Assembly (NCBI GenBank): GCA_963777095.1
Contig: CAVZOY010000001.1
Location: 744,001 to 808,000 of the forward strand
Reading direction: 5' to 3'
Length of the DNA: 64,000 bases
From: CAVZOY01 sp963777095
GTDB lineage: Bacteria > Actinomycetota > Actinomycetes > Mycobacteriales > Geodermatophilaceae
How positions within the stretch are numbered: position 1 is the stretch's first letter; every line of letters starts with the position of its first letter. Position numbers and translations under genes: made by a program. Positions 1-8,886 of the stretch are shown here, in pieces. The notes beneath the pieces were generated by a model, which was not told where the DNA came from, made no database searches, and saw only the letters and a list, made by a program, of their open reading frames with translations.

Positions 1-543
1 GACGGCGGTGACGACGCCGACGACGTCCTCGACGCCGATGCGCCGCTCGTCGAAGGCGACCAGCACCCGGCCGACGACGTCGTTGACGGTGGCCCACTGG
101 ACGCCGTCGATCCGCTCGAGGTGGCGGCGCAGGGCGCTGCGGACCTCGGCGCTGTCCTCCGTGGCGGGCGCGGCGAGCTCCACGTGCGCATGGCCGGAGT
201 CGGCCCACACCCGGCGGGTGTGCCGGGCGAGGGGCGGCTCGACCATTCCCTTGGCGACGTCGACGAGCCCCCGCGGCGATCCGTCCGGGATCGGGTCGGA
301 GCCGGTGATCACGGTGCCGGCGACGCGGGCGCTCTGCACGGCCGCGACCTTCGCCAGCTCGACGGAGCCCTTCGCCAGCTCGACCGAGCCGCGCAGCGCC
401 CGCCCCGTCGCACGGGTGGTGGGGCCGACCAGCCCGACGGCGAGGACGGCGGGCGCAGCGGCCAGCCCGGCACCCACGACACCGACGCGCACCGCCGTGT
501 CGACGGTGTCACGGACCGACGGGATCCGGCCCAGCACGCTCAT
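1..543 (-). CDS. Cation-translocating P-type ATPase, N-terminal part (cut by window edge)
   Basis: An ATG at 543 opens a frame that runs off the left edge (181 codons seen). The first ~60 residues are hydrophobic and Ala/Val-rich. Residues ~120-180 look like a heavy-metal-associated fold with the alternating pattern VQWATVNDVVGRVLVAF, as in the long N-terminal region of mycobacterial CtpI-type P-type ATPases. The phosphorylation and transport domains lie outside the window, so neither ion nor function can be confirmed. A 21-bp tandem duplication (349-390) repeats the heptad KGSVELA. The class is inferred from the N-terminus only; another membrane protein with an HMA-like domain is possible. 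Confidence 0.55.
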   Translation of the reverse strand, partial: MSVLGRIPSVRDTVDTAVRVGVVGAGLAAAPAVLAVGLVGPTTRATGRALRGSVELAKGSVELAKVAAVQSARVAGTVITGSDPIPDGSPRGLVDVAKGMVEPPLARHTRRVWADSGHAHVELAAPATEDSAEVRSALRRHLERIDGVQWATVNDVVGRVLVAFDERRIGVEDVVGVVTAV

Positions 544-600
544 GCAGTCCCCCCGGGACGACTGCCCGGACGGTACCCCCGGGCGGCGTCGCCCGCCCCG

Positions 601-2037
601 TCAGGAAGCTCGGGCCGGCTCGGCCAGCGGCAGCCGCACCTGGAAGCGGGTGTCCCCCGGCTCGGAGACGACCCGCAGGTCACCCCCGTGCCGCTGGACG
701 ACGATCCGCCACGACACGTCCAGGCCGAGGCCGGTGCCCTGGCCCACCGGCTTGGTCGTGAAGAACGGCTCGAAGATCCGCCGCCGCAGCTCCTCGGGGA
801 TGCCCGGCCCGGTGTCGGCGACCTCGACCAGCGCGCACTCGCCGTCGCGGGCGGTGCGCAGGGTGAGGGTGCCCTCCCCCGCCATCGCGTCGAGGGCGTT
901 GACGACGAGATTGGTCCACACCTGGTTCAGCTCGCCCGCGTAGGCGGGCACCGGGGGCAGCGACCGGTCGTAGTCCTTGACCACCCGGACGCCGGACCCG
1001 ACCTTGGCGCTCAGCATCACCAGCGTCGCGTCCAGGCCGACGTGCAGGTCGGTCGGCTGGTGGGGTGAGCGGTCCAGCTGCGAGTACTGGCGGGCTGCCT
1101 CGACCAGCGACGAGATGCGGCCGGTGCTCTCGGCGATCTCGGCGAGCAGGGTCTCGGTCTCCACCGTGTACGCCAGCCAGCGGACCGCCGGCTCCAGGAA
1201 GGACGGCGGGACCGTGTCGGCCACCTTGTCCAGGTCGGCCACGCCGGAGCCGGCAGCCACAAAAACGCCCGCGAGGTCCCACGCCCCGGCGATGCCCCGC
1301 TCCTCGAACCAGTCCGCCAGCTCGTCCTCGAGGTCGGCGCGCTCCAGCGCCGCAAGGTCGCGCGCCCCCGGCACCCTGCCGACGAAGTCCTCCTGCAGGT
1401 CGGTGAGCGCCCGCAGCATCGCGCCGTCGAACCGCCCGTCCGAGAGCAGCGCCAGCTTGTGCCGCATGCCGGCGAACCGGTCCCGCAGTGAGGCGGTCGC
1501 TCGCGCGGCCGCGGCGGCGGGGTTGTTCAGCTCGTGGGTGAGCCCGGCGGTCAGCTTGCCGAGCGCGAGCAACCGCTCCCGCTGCCCGACCAGCTCGGCG
1601 GCGTTGCGCTGGCCGACGAACATGCCCTCGAGCAGGTGGACCGCCATCGGGTACCAGGCGCGGAAGACCTCGGCGAACTCCTCGGCGGGCAGCGCGAGGA
1701 AGCGGCAGTCGGTCACCGCGCGCACCGTCGCCGGGTAGGTCTGCGCGATGCGGTCGCCCATGTAGAACTGGACCGCGCCCGAGTAGACGCCGCGGTGCGA
1801 CGTCCGCACGGTCTCGACCTCGGCGCCGCCGACCAGCCGCACCATGCTCAGCTCGCCGTCCAGCAGCACGTAGAAGCACTCGGCCGGCTGCCCCTCGACG
1901 GAGACGTCGGAGCCCGCCGCGAAGGCGACGAGGTCGCCGTGCGCGGAGACCCAGTCCAACTGGTCGTCGTCGAGGTCCTCGAAGAGGAACAACGGACGCA
2001 GCTCGTCGCGGCTCAGCCGCGGGTCCGGGCCGGTCAC
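601..2037 (-). CDS. Sensor histidine kinase with N-terminal cyclic-nucleotide-binding domain
   Basis: Predicted cytoplasmic kinase of 478 aa. Residues ~10-130 form a CRP/cNMP-binding-type beta barrel (the YVLLDGELSMVR strand pattern). The H box is KLTAGLTHELNNP with phospho-acceptor His168. The ATPase domain has an N box at ~376 (NLVVNALDAM), DTGPGIP at ~408 and GQGTGLGL at ~432. No membrane segment is visible. The GTG start at 2037 overlaps the stop of the upstream reductase fusion (GTGA), so the two are translationally coupled. The kinase presumably phosphorylates the receiver domain of that partner; this pairing is inferred from the operon. Which nucleotide or redox signal the sensor domain binds cannot be read from sequence. 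Confidence 0.88.
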   Translation of the reverse strand: MTGPDPRLSRDELRPLFLFEDLDDDQLDWVSAHGDLVAFAAGSDVSVEGQPAECFYVLLDGELSMVRLVGGAEVETVRTSHRGVYSGAVQFYMGDRIAQTYPATVRAVTDCRFLALPAEEFAEVFRAWYPMAVHLLEGMFVGQRNAAELVGQRERLLALGKLTAGLTHELNNPAAAAARATASLRDRFAGMRHKLALLSDGRFDGAMLRALTDLQEDFVGRVPGARDLAALERADLEDELADWFEERGIAGAWDLAGVFVAAGSGVADLDKVADTVPPSFLEPAVRWLAYTVETETLLAEIAESTGRISSLVEAARQYSQLDRSPHQPTDLHVGLDATLVMLSAKVGSGVRVVKDYDRSLPPVPAYAGELNQVWTNLVVNALDAMAGEGTLTLRTARDGECALVEVADTGPGIPEELRRRIFEPFFTTKPVGQGTGLGLDVSWRIVVQRHGGDLRVVSEPGDTRFQVRLPLAEPARAS

Positions 2038-3695
2038 CGCTCCTCCAGGTACCGGTGCACGAGCGTGACCGCCATGGCGCCCTCGCCCACCGCGGAGGCG
2101 ACCCGCTTCACCGACTCCGACCGCACGTCGCCGGCCACGAAGACGCCCGGCACGCTCGACTCCAGGAACCACGGGTCGCGGTCCGGCGCCCAGCCCGACG
2201 GACGCTCGCCGTCCACCATCAGGCCCGGGCCCGGTCGGTACGAACCCCCGCTCGTCGCGGACGACGGTGCCGTCGAGCCAGTCGGTGCGTGGTGCGCCAC
2301 CGATGAAGACGAACAGGTGGCCGGCGGGCACGGTCCGTCGTTCGCCCGTGGTCGCGTCGGCCAGGGTGAGCGCCTCGAGGTGGTCGGTGCCGTGCGCCTC
2401 GGCCACCGTCGTGCAGGTGTGCACGGTGACCGCCGGGATGCCGGCCAGCTGCTCGATGAGGTACTGCGACATCGAGGCCTCCAGCGACGGCCCGCGCACC
2501 AGCAGGTGCACCGCGCGGGCGTATCGGGCGAAGAACGCGGCGGCCTGACCGGCCGAGTTGGCGCCGCCGACGATGTAGACCTCGCGGTCGGCGCACTCGG
2601 CGGCCTCGGTCAGGGCCGAGCCGTAGAACACGCCGGCGCCGGTGAGCTCGTCGCAGCCGGGCACGCCCAGGCTGCGGTAGGAGACGCCGGTGGCGAGGAC
2701 GACGGCGTGCGCGCCGATGCTGTTGCCGTCGTCCAGCTTCAGCACCCGTTTGGGCCCGTGGATCTCGAGTCCGACGACGTCGCGGGCCAGCAGCAGCTCG
2801 GCGCCGAACTTGCTCGCCTGCCGCCGCGGCGCGCTCGGCGAGCTGGCCGCCGGAGACGCCGTCCGGAAAGCCGAGGTAGTTCTCGATCCGGCTGCTCTGC
2901 CCGGCCTGCCCGCCGGTCGCCTGCCGCTCGACGAGCACCGTCTTGAGCCCCTCCGAGGCCCCGTAGACGGCCGCGCCCAGGCCGGCCGGGCCACCGCCGA
3001 CCACGACCAGGTCGTAGAAGTCGGCGGCCGGCTCGACGGAGAGGCCGACGACCGCGGCGAGCTCCGCCTCGCCCGGCGAGAGCAGCACCTGCGCGTCGGG
3101 GGTGATGACCACGGGGACGTCGTCCGGGCGACGCACCGGCCGCCTCGAGCAGGCGACGGCCTTCCGGCTCGTCGGCGCTGAACCACCGGTACGGGACGGC
3201 GTTGCGGGCGAGGAAGTCACGGGCCGCGAAGGACGGCGCCGACCAGCGGTGCCCGACGAGCTTGATCTCCTGGATCTCCGGGTCGGGGCTGTCCTTCCAC
3301 GCCTTGAGCATGGCGTCGACCGTCGGGTAGAGCTTCTCCTCCGGCGGGTCCCAGGGCTTGAGCAGGTAGGCGTCGACGTCGACGTCGTTGATGGCCCGGA
3401 TGGCGGCGTCGGTGTCGGCGTAAGCGGTGAGCAGGCAGCGGCGGGCACGCGGCACGACGTCCATCGCCTGCTCGAGGAACTCGATACCGTCCATGCCGGG
3501 CATCCGGTAGTCGGCCAGCAGCACGGCGACCGGCTCGCCGCGGAGCTTGAGCTCCCGCAGGGCGTCCAGGGCCTCCGTGCCGGACGACGCCCGCAGCACC
3601 CGGTGGTCTCCGCCGTAGCGTCGGCGCAGGTCGCGGGCGACGGCGCGGGACACGCCGGGGTCGTCGTCCACGCTCAGCAGGACCGGTCTGCCCAC
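2034..3695 (-). CDS. Response regulator / degenerate glutaredoxin / thioredoxin-reductase-like flavoprotein fusion (three indels)
   Basis: The reconstructed product is 552 aa. Residues 1-130 are a receiver domain (acidic D10-D12, phospho-acceptor D62 in LLADYRMPGMDG, T90, K113). Residues ~145-220 resemble glutaredoxin, but the active site reads RWSAPSF instead of CxxC. The rest is a TrxB-like reductase with FAD motif VVGGGPAGLG (~231), ATG motif and NADPH motif GGANSAG (~376). The CATC redox pair expected between these motifs is absent (YGSALTEA). As assembled, the frame is broken by one extra base each near 3127, 2829 and 2221. The GTG start at 3695 has GGAGA upstream. It is coupled to the kinase downstream and divergent from the UBP zinc-finger gene. 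Databases call this family fused response regulator/thioredoxin-disulfide reductase, but disulfide chemistry looks unlikely here. Confidence 0.85.
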
Positions 3696-3791
3696 CGCGT
3701 CTCCTTCGTCGTTGCGGAGCGCCCAACGCTAGCCCCGCCCGGGAGACGGGGGGTGTCCCCGAGCGCGCGCTGCAGGCGAGGATCTCCAGGC

Positions 3792-4139
3792 ATGACGACC
3801 GCGCCCGGCATCGACCCGACCGTTCCGCCCAGCGGCGAGGGCTGCGCGGACTGCGACGCCTCCGGCGGCTGGTGGTTCCACCTGCGCCGGTGCGCGCAGT
3901 GCGGCCACATCGGCTGCTGCGACTCGTCTCCCGCCCAGCACGCCCGCGCACACGCCGGGGCGACCGGCCACCGGATCATCCGCAGCTTCGAGCCGGGCGA
4001 GGACTGGTTCTGGGACTTCGTAGCCGAGCAGCCGCTCGACGGCCCGGAGCTGGCCCCGCCGCAGCACCATCCGGTCGAGCAGCCGGCGCCGGGACCGCGC
4101 GGCCGGGTGCCCGCCGACTGGCAGCGGCACCTGCATTGA
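3792..4139 (+). CDS. UBP-type zinc-finger protein
   Basis: Small soluble protein of 115 aa dominated by a ZnF-UBP domain: C18xxC21, C34xxC37, C42, H50, H54 and H60 form the expected ligand series around GWWFHLRRCAQCGHIGCC. The tail ends in a Pro-rich stretch. In eukaryotes this fold binds the free C-terminal Gly-Gly of ubiquitin; bacterial copies have no established ligand. It lies divergently 96 bp from the receiver/flavoprotein gene and shares its promoter region, which suggests a functional link. The ATG at 3792 is preceded by GAGGATCT; no strong alternative start. Confidence 0.88.
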   Translation: MTTAPGIDPTVPPSGEGCADCDASGGWWFHLRRCAQCGHIGCCDSSPAQHARAHAGATGHRIIRSFEPGEDWFWDFVAEQPLDGPELAPPQHHPVEQPAPGPRGRVPADWQRHLH

Positions 4140-4308
4140 GTCAGCCGGACGTGGCCCCGACGGTGACGCACCGTGGTCGGCGACCAGCCAACCCGCGAGG
4201 ACAGGCCGTCGCCGGCCGTCTCGGGTGGTGACCGGCGCCACCGCCGTCCTAGCGTGACGCGGTCCGGACGGGCCCGTCCCGCCCCCACCCCGGGGAGCGA
4301 CCGCCCGG

Positions 4309-4482
4309 ACGCCGCCGAACCACCCGCTGGTGCCCGACCCCCTGCACCGGCGACCGGACCGGGGACCCATCGTCCCTCCGGGGTGAAGCGGCCGGAGGAC
4401 CCCTCGGGGCGACCGGCCGCCGGGCAACTCTTCCCGCCCGAACCCGTCAGCTCACCCGGTAGGCGGCCGTGGAAGAGAGGAC
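4309..4482 (+). ncRNA. c-di-AMP riboswitch (ydaO/yuaA type)
   Basis: The only stretch over 300 bases without a gene (4140-4494) holds a leader matching, from memory, the actinobacterial ydaO-type riboswitch: GGGGTGAAGCGGCC near 4380, a GC stem, CCCGCCCGAACCCGTCAGC near 4433, CACCCGGTAGGCGG near 4452 and AGAGAGGA near 4474, ending just before the ATG at 4495. In Streptomyces and relatives this aptamer sits before resuscitation-factor and NlpC/P60 hydrolase genes, as here. High c-di-AMP normally turns expression off. Boundaries are approximate because I could not run a covariance model. I see nothing in 4140-4300. Confidence 0.8.
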
Positions 4483-4494
4483 CCCCGGCCGAGC

Positions 4495-5596
4495 ATGGCG
4501 CGTCCGTACCGCCCTGTCCGTCGTCCGCTGACCGCGTCCCGTGCGCTGCTGACCCTGGCCGTCGCCGCCGGGGTCGCGCTCACGGCCGTGCCGGCCTCGG
4601 CCGACCCCGAGACCCCGTTGACCTCGAGCGAGGCGGCCGCTCTCGTCGCGAAGAAGGGCCGCGAACTCGAGATCGTGAGCGAGCGGGTCAACGAGGCCCG
4701 CGAGCGACTCACGTCCCAGCAGGCGGCTGCCGAGAAGGCCGCCACGGAGGTGGCCGAGGCGGTCGCCGCCCTCGACGACGCCCGCGAGCAGGTGCGCACC
4801 GTCGCCCGCGGCGCGTGGACCGGCAGCCAGCTGACCACCCTCGAGGTGATGCTCGCCGCCGAGTCGCCGGAGGACCTCCTCGACCGCGTCGGCACGCTGA
4901 ACACCATCGCCCGCTACAACGGCGGCGTCCTGGACGAGGCGACCGACGCCGGCGAGCAGGCCCGTCGCGCCCGCGCGGCCGCCGACGAGGCCGCGGCCGA
5001 GGCGGCGACGCTGGTGCGCCGGGTGACGACGCAGCAGGCCCGGCTCGACGAGCAGGTGGCCGACGTACAAGGCCGACTACCGGCGGCTGCTGGCCGAGGA
5101 GCGCGCCGCCCGCGAGGCAGCGGAGCGGGCCGCGCGGGAGGCCGCCGAGCGGGCGGCGGAGGTGCGCGCCTCGCGCGCGTCGCGCCCGGCCCCTGCCGCC
5201 ACCGTCGCCTCGGCACCGTCGGTCTCTGCCGGGTCCGGCGGCAGCGCGGCTGCCCGGACGGCGGTCAGCACGGCGCTCGCCCAGGTCGGCGACCCGTACG
5301 TCTGGGGTGCGGCCGGGCCGAGCTCGTTCGACTGCTCCGGCCTGACGCAGTACGCCTACGCCGCGGCGGGGGTCTCGCTGCCGCACTCGAGCAGCATGCA
5401 GTCGGGCATGGGGGCGTCGGTGTCGACCTCGGCGATGGCGCCCGGCGACCTGCTCTTCTACTACAGCCCGGTCAGCCACGTGGCCATGTACATCGGCAAC
5501 GGGCAGATGGTGCACGCGTCGACGTACGGCCAGCCGGTCAAGGTCGTGCCGGTGTCGTCGATGCCGGGGCTGGTGTCGGTCCGCCGCGTCGCCTGA
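4495..5596 (+). CDS. Secreted NlpC/P60 peptidoglycan endopeptidase (one indel)
   Basis: 366 aa after removing one extra base at ~5067. A Tat-less Sec signal peptide ends near AVPASA (residues ~1-36), followed by a coiled-coil segment (~45-200, Glu/Ala/Arg-rich), an Ala/Ser linker and a C-terminal NlpC/P60 domain. The catalytic Cys lies in FDCSGLTQYAY, the His in SHVAMYIG, and the domain ends with VSVRRVA. This layout is that of RipA/Streptomyces-type cell-wall hydrolases that cut the stem peptide during growth and division. The upstream riboswitch implies control by c-di-AMP. As assembled the frame breaks between the coiled coil and the linker. Confidence 0.88.
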
Positions 5597-5819
5597 CGAC
5601 AGCCCCGGGAGCATCGCAGCGAGGAACGAGCGAGGAGCGGACCGGGGCGCGGAGTCAGGCCAGAGCGATGGCGTGAGAGTGACCAGTCCTGCTCGCTGAG
5701 TGACGGCGGGCTCGGAGTGGGCGTCGGGGCGTCGCTGATTCCCACCCGCTGAGTCACGGCGCGCCACGATCCTCCCGCTGCGGCGACGCACGCCGTCCGC
5801 ACGGTGGGGGGAGATCGGC

Positions 5820-8405
5820 ATGAACGCGCCCGCGGGAGCCCGGAAGACGCCCGACACCGAGCTGCGGATCGCCATGGGGATGCGCGGCGGGGTGAGCCTG
5901 GCGGTCTGGATGGGCGGGGCCTGCAGCGAGGTCGACCGGTTGCGGCACTCCCTGGACGACGACGCGCCGGCGGACTCGGTCTACCGCCGGCTGCTCGAGG
6001 CGGGTGGACACGCGTCGGTCGCGGTCGACGTGCTGGCCGGGGCGAGTGCCGGCGGCCTCAACAGCGTGCTGATGAGCTGCAGCGTCGTCCACGGGATGCG
6101 CTTCGACGACCGCATCCGCGACCTGTGGCTGCGGTTCGGCGACCTCGGATCCCTCCTGCGCAAGAACGGAGGAACCCGGCCGGCCTCACTGCTCGACGGC
6201 GACGCCGCGTTCTACGGCGCGCTGCTCCGGGAGTTGCAGGATCTGGTTCCGAAGCCCGGTCAGGGATCCCGGCCACCGCGGCTGGACACCATCCTCACCT
6301 GCACGCTGTTCGCGGGGGCGCCACGCACCCGGTATCCGGACCTCGGTCCCCCCATCGTGGAACGGCGGAACCGGGCGTGGTTCCGGTTCCGCAGCCGGCC
6401 CGACGAGAACCCCGACGCGTCGGCGGACTTCGGCTCGCGGGCCAACCTGCGTGAGGCGCTCGGGCAGCTGGCCTACGCGGCCCGCGCCACCTCGTCCTTC
6501 CCGGGAGCGTTCGAGCCGGCCAGCATCGGTTTCGCACCGGACAGCACGGCGCCTCCGGACGCCGTCGTCGCGCTGCCGCCGCACCACCACGGCGTCTACA
6601 GCGAGTCGCGGTTGCGCACGCCGACGGACGTGGAGGCGAAGATCGACCGCGACCACGTCATCGACGGCGGGGTGCTGGACAACATCCCGCTCGCCTGGGC
6701 CGTGCGGTCGATCGCCGCGGCGCCGGCCGACTGCCCCGTCGACCGCTGGCTGCTCTACCTCCAGCCGATCCCGTTCGCACCGCCGCCCCCGGCCAGCCCC
6801 GAGCGGCCGCGGACCTTCGACACGGTTTCTCGCGCCCGGGAACTCAAGGGCGGGACCGAGGCCCTCGCGGACGACCTGGACGAGCTCGAGAAGCTGCGCC
6901 GCGAGGGAGGGCGGAGGCACGGCTTCCAGCAGGTCCTGGAGTACGCGCTCGGGCAGGTGCCGGAGGGCACCTCGAAGCCGGAGTTCCTCGCAGAGCTCTG
7001 CGAGCGCGCGCTCGCCGCCCGGGGCAAGTACCGCGAACGCGCCGGTGCGATGGAGGCCGGCCGCATCCGGGAACTCTGGATCGATCCGCTGTCCGTCCTC
7101 GGCGCCGACCCGCTCGGCTTCGCCGACGCCACCCGGGTACCGCTGCCGCGGACGCACGCCGGCATGCTGGCGCTCCTGCCCGTCGCGGGCCCCGAGCTGG
7201 TCCTGCCGCCGCCCCCGGATGACGGGGACGTGCCGTCCGGAGCAGCGGCGATCGCGGCGCTCGCCGGTGAGGTGTCCGCCTTCCGGTCGCCCCAGGTCCT
7301 CGCCCGCACGGTCTCCGTCCTGCTCGACGCGGCACGCTCGCTCGGCGACGCCGGGCTCGCGCTGAAGGACGAGCTGTACAAGGTCAGGCGCGACGTCGAG
7401 CTGCTCGTGGCCCACGCCGACCGCGCACTCGCCGCCGCACCCCGGAAGCTCGCCGACCCGGCGGCCACACCGACCGAACTCGTCCGGATCGTCGAATCCG
7501 CACTGCTCGAGGCAGGGGCGGGCAGGCCGTCCCCCTCGACGCTGTGGGAGCGGCTGGTCGAGAAGGCTCAGGACCTGGCCGCGACGGCCTCGAAGCAGGC
7601 TGCCGAGGCAGGGCGGACGGAGTCGCGTGCCTTCGTCGGCTGCCTGGTGCGGGCCGCGGAGGACACCAAGGACCCGGCCCGCGCGACGCGGGCGGTCCTG
7701 GGCGCGGTGGAACTGCTCACCGGACCCCTGCGTCCGGACCCCCTCGCGGAGACGACTCCGGTCCGCTTCCACATGATCTCGGCCCTCAACAAGAGTCCGC
7801 TGGTGCCTGGCTCGTCCGGCGCCAGCAACCGCCCGTCGGCGGACAAGCTGGCCGGCAACCAGCTGAGCAACTTCGGCGCCTTCCTCAGCGCCCGGTGGCG
7901 GCTCAACGACTGGATCTGGGGGCGCCTCGACGCGTCCGCCTCCCTCGTCGACGTGCTCCTGCAAGGCCTCGAGACGGACGTCGATGCGGCCACGCGCCTG
8001 CGCCGCGATCTGGGGCTGCAGCCGACCACCCCGCTCGACGAGGTCCGCGACGAGTGCGTCCGCCGGCTGCACGACGCCGTCCTCCGCGAGGAGCTGCCGC
8101 TGCTGGAGACGGTGCGCGACGAGCCGCCCCCGGCGGGTGCCCCAGCCGTCCCCCCGCTCCGCCCCGAGGACGACCTGGACACCACAGCGCTGCAGCAGAT
8201 CGGCACGGAGAAGCTTCGCGACGTGGCGATGCGCGCCGGCGGGCGGCTGCCGGACGTCGCCCGCCTCGCCGGCGTGGCCGGCCTGGCGCTCGCGGATGGG
8301 GCCGGACAGCGGGCCGGCCGCCAGATCGTCGACCTCGGCCGCTGGTTCGGTCGTCGGACCTCGGCCCGCATGCGCGCCCTCGTGGGCGGTAGGAAGGTCG
8401 AATGA
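5820..8405 (+). CDS. Large patatin-like protein
   Basis: 861-aa soluble protein of the actinobacterial patatin-related family (the type described by TIGR03607). The N-terminus carries the oxyanion-hole GMRGGVSLAVWMGG (~20-33), nucleophile elbow GASAGG with Ser76 and catalytic Asp282 in IDGGVLDNIP. All three key elements of a patatin Ser-Asp phospholipase are present. The C-terminal ~550 residues are family-specific helical sequence of unknown role. No signal peptide. Stop and next start overlap (ATGA), coupling it to the 8402 gene. Substrate is unknown; a lipid acyl hydrolase is the natural reading. Confidence 0.85.
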   Translation: MNAPAGARKTPDTELRIAMGMRGGVSLAVWMGGACSEVDRLRHSLDDDAPADSVYRRLLEAGGHASVAVDVLAGASAGGLNSVLMSCSVVHGMRFDDRIRDLWLRFGDLGSLLRKNGGTRPASLLDGDAAFYGALLRELQDLVPKPGQGSRPPRLDTILTCTLFAGAPRTRYPDLGPPIVERRNRAWFRFRSRPDENPDASADFGSRANLREALGQLAYAARATSSFPGAFEPASIGFAPDSTAPPDAVVALPPHHHGVYSESRLRTPTDVEAKIDRDHVIDGGVLDNIPLAWAVRSIAAAPADCPVDRWLLYLQPIPFAPPPPASPERPRTFDTVSRARELKGGTEALADDLDELEKLRREGGRRHGFQQVLEYALGQVPEGTSKPEFLAELCERALAARGKYRERAGAMEAGRIRELWIDPLSVLGADPLGFADATRVPLPRTHAGMLALLPVAGPELVLPPPPDDGDVPSGAAAIAALAGEVSAFRSPQVLARTVSVLLDAARSLGDAGLALKDELYKVRRDVELLVAHADRALAAAPRKLADPAATPTELVRIVESALLEAGAGRPSPSTLWERLVEKAQDLAATASKQAAEAGRTESRAFVGCLVRAAEDTKDPARATRAVLGAVELLTGPLRPDPLAETTPVRFHMISALNKSPLVPGSSGASNRPSADKLAGNQLSNFGAFLSARWRLNDWIWGRLDASASLVDVLLQGLETDVDAATRLRRDLGLQPTTPLDEVRDECVRRLHDAVLREELPLLETVRDEPPPAGAPAVPPLRPEDDLDTTALQQIGTEKLRDVAMRAGGRLPDVARLAGVAGLALADGAGQRAGRQIVDLGRWFGRRTSARMRALVGGRKVE

Positions 8406-8875
8406 CCGATCCCGACCCGACGCTCGACCAGCTGGCCGCCGAGGAGGCGGAGCTGCAGTTCTCCGCCTTCACCGAGGACGACGCCTGGGCCCTGGGCAGC
8501 GCGATGGTCGCCACCGCACGGGCGGCCGGGGCGCCGGTGGCGATCGACATCCGGCGGCACGGGCACCAGCTCTTCCACGCCGCGCTGCCGGGGAGCAGCC
8601 CCGACAACGACCGGTGGATCGAGCGGAAGATCCGCGTCGTCGACCGGTTCGGGCACAGCAGCCTCTACATGCGGGTGGTGTGCGAGCAGGCCGGCTCGAC
8701 CCTCGAGGAGAAGTTCCTCCTCGACGAGCGCGAGTTCGCCGCCCACGGCGGCGCGTTCCCGCTGCTCGTCCGCGGGGTCGGCCCGATCGGCACGGTCGTC
8801 GTCTCCGGGCTGCCCCAGGTCGAGGACCACCGCATGGTGGTGGCCGCGCTGCGGGATCACCTCGCCCGCGGCTGA
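8402..8875 (+). CDS. Heme-degrading-domain protein (DUF336/UPF0303, HbpS-like)
   Basis: 157-aa protein resembling the UPF0303/GlcG-HbpS fold: an Asp/Leu-rich N-terminal helix, the VAIDIRRHGHQLFHAALPG strand-turn-strand and a C-terminal GPIGTVVVSGLPQVEDHRMVV segment typical of the family. Members bind heme or small molecules; catalysis is unproven for most. No signal peptide, unlike Streptomyces HbpS, so it is likely cytoplasmic. Coupled by ATGA overlap to the patatin-like gene, suggesting co-expression. Confidence 0.75.
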   Translation: MTDPDPTLDQLAAEEAELQFSAFTEDDAWALGSAMVATARAAGAPVAIDIRRHGHQLFHAALPGSSPDNDRWIERKIRVVDRFGHSSLYMRVVCEQAGSTLEEKFLLDEREFAAHGGAFPLLVRGVGPIGTVVVSGLPQVEDHRMVVAALRDHLARG

Positions 8876-8886
8876 GACCCGCCTCG

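Noticed and set aside
2034..3695. Programmed frameshifting in the broken genes
   Set aside because: The shifts fall at unrelated sequences in over twenty unrelated genes with no slippery site or common context, so error is simpler.
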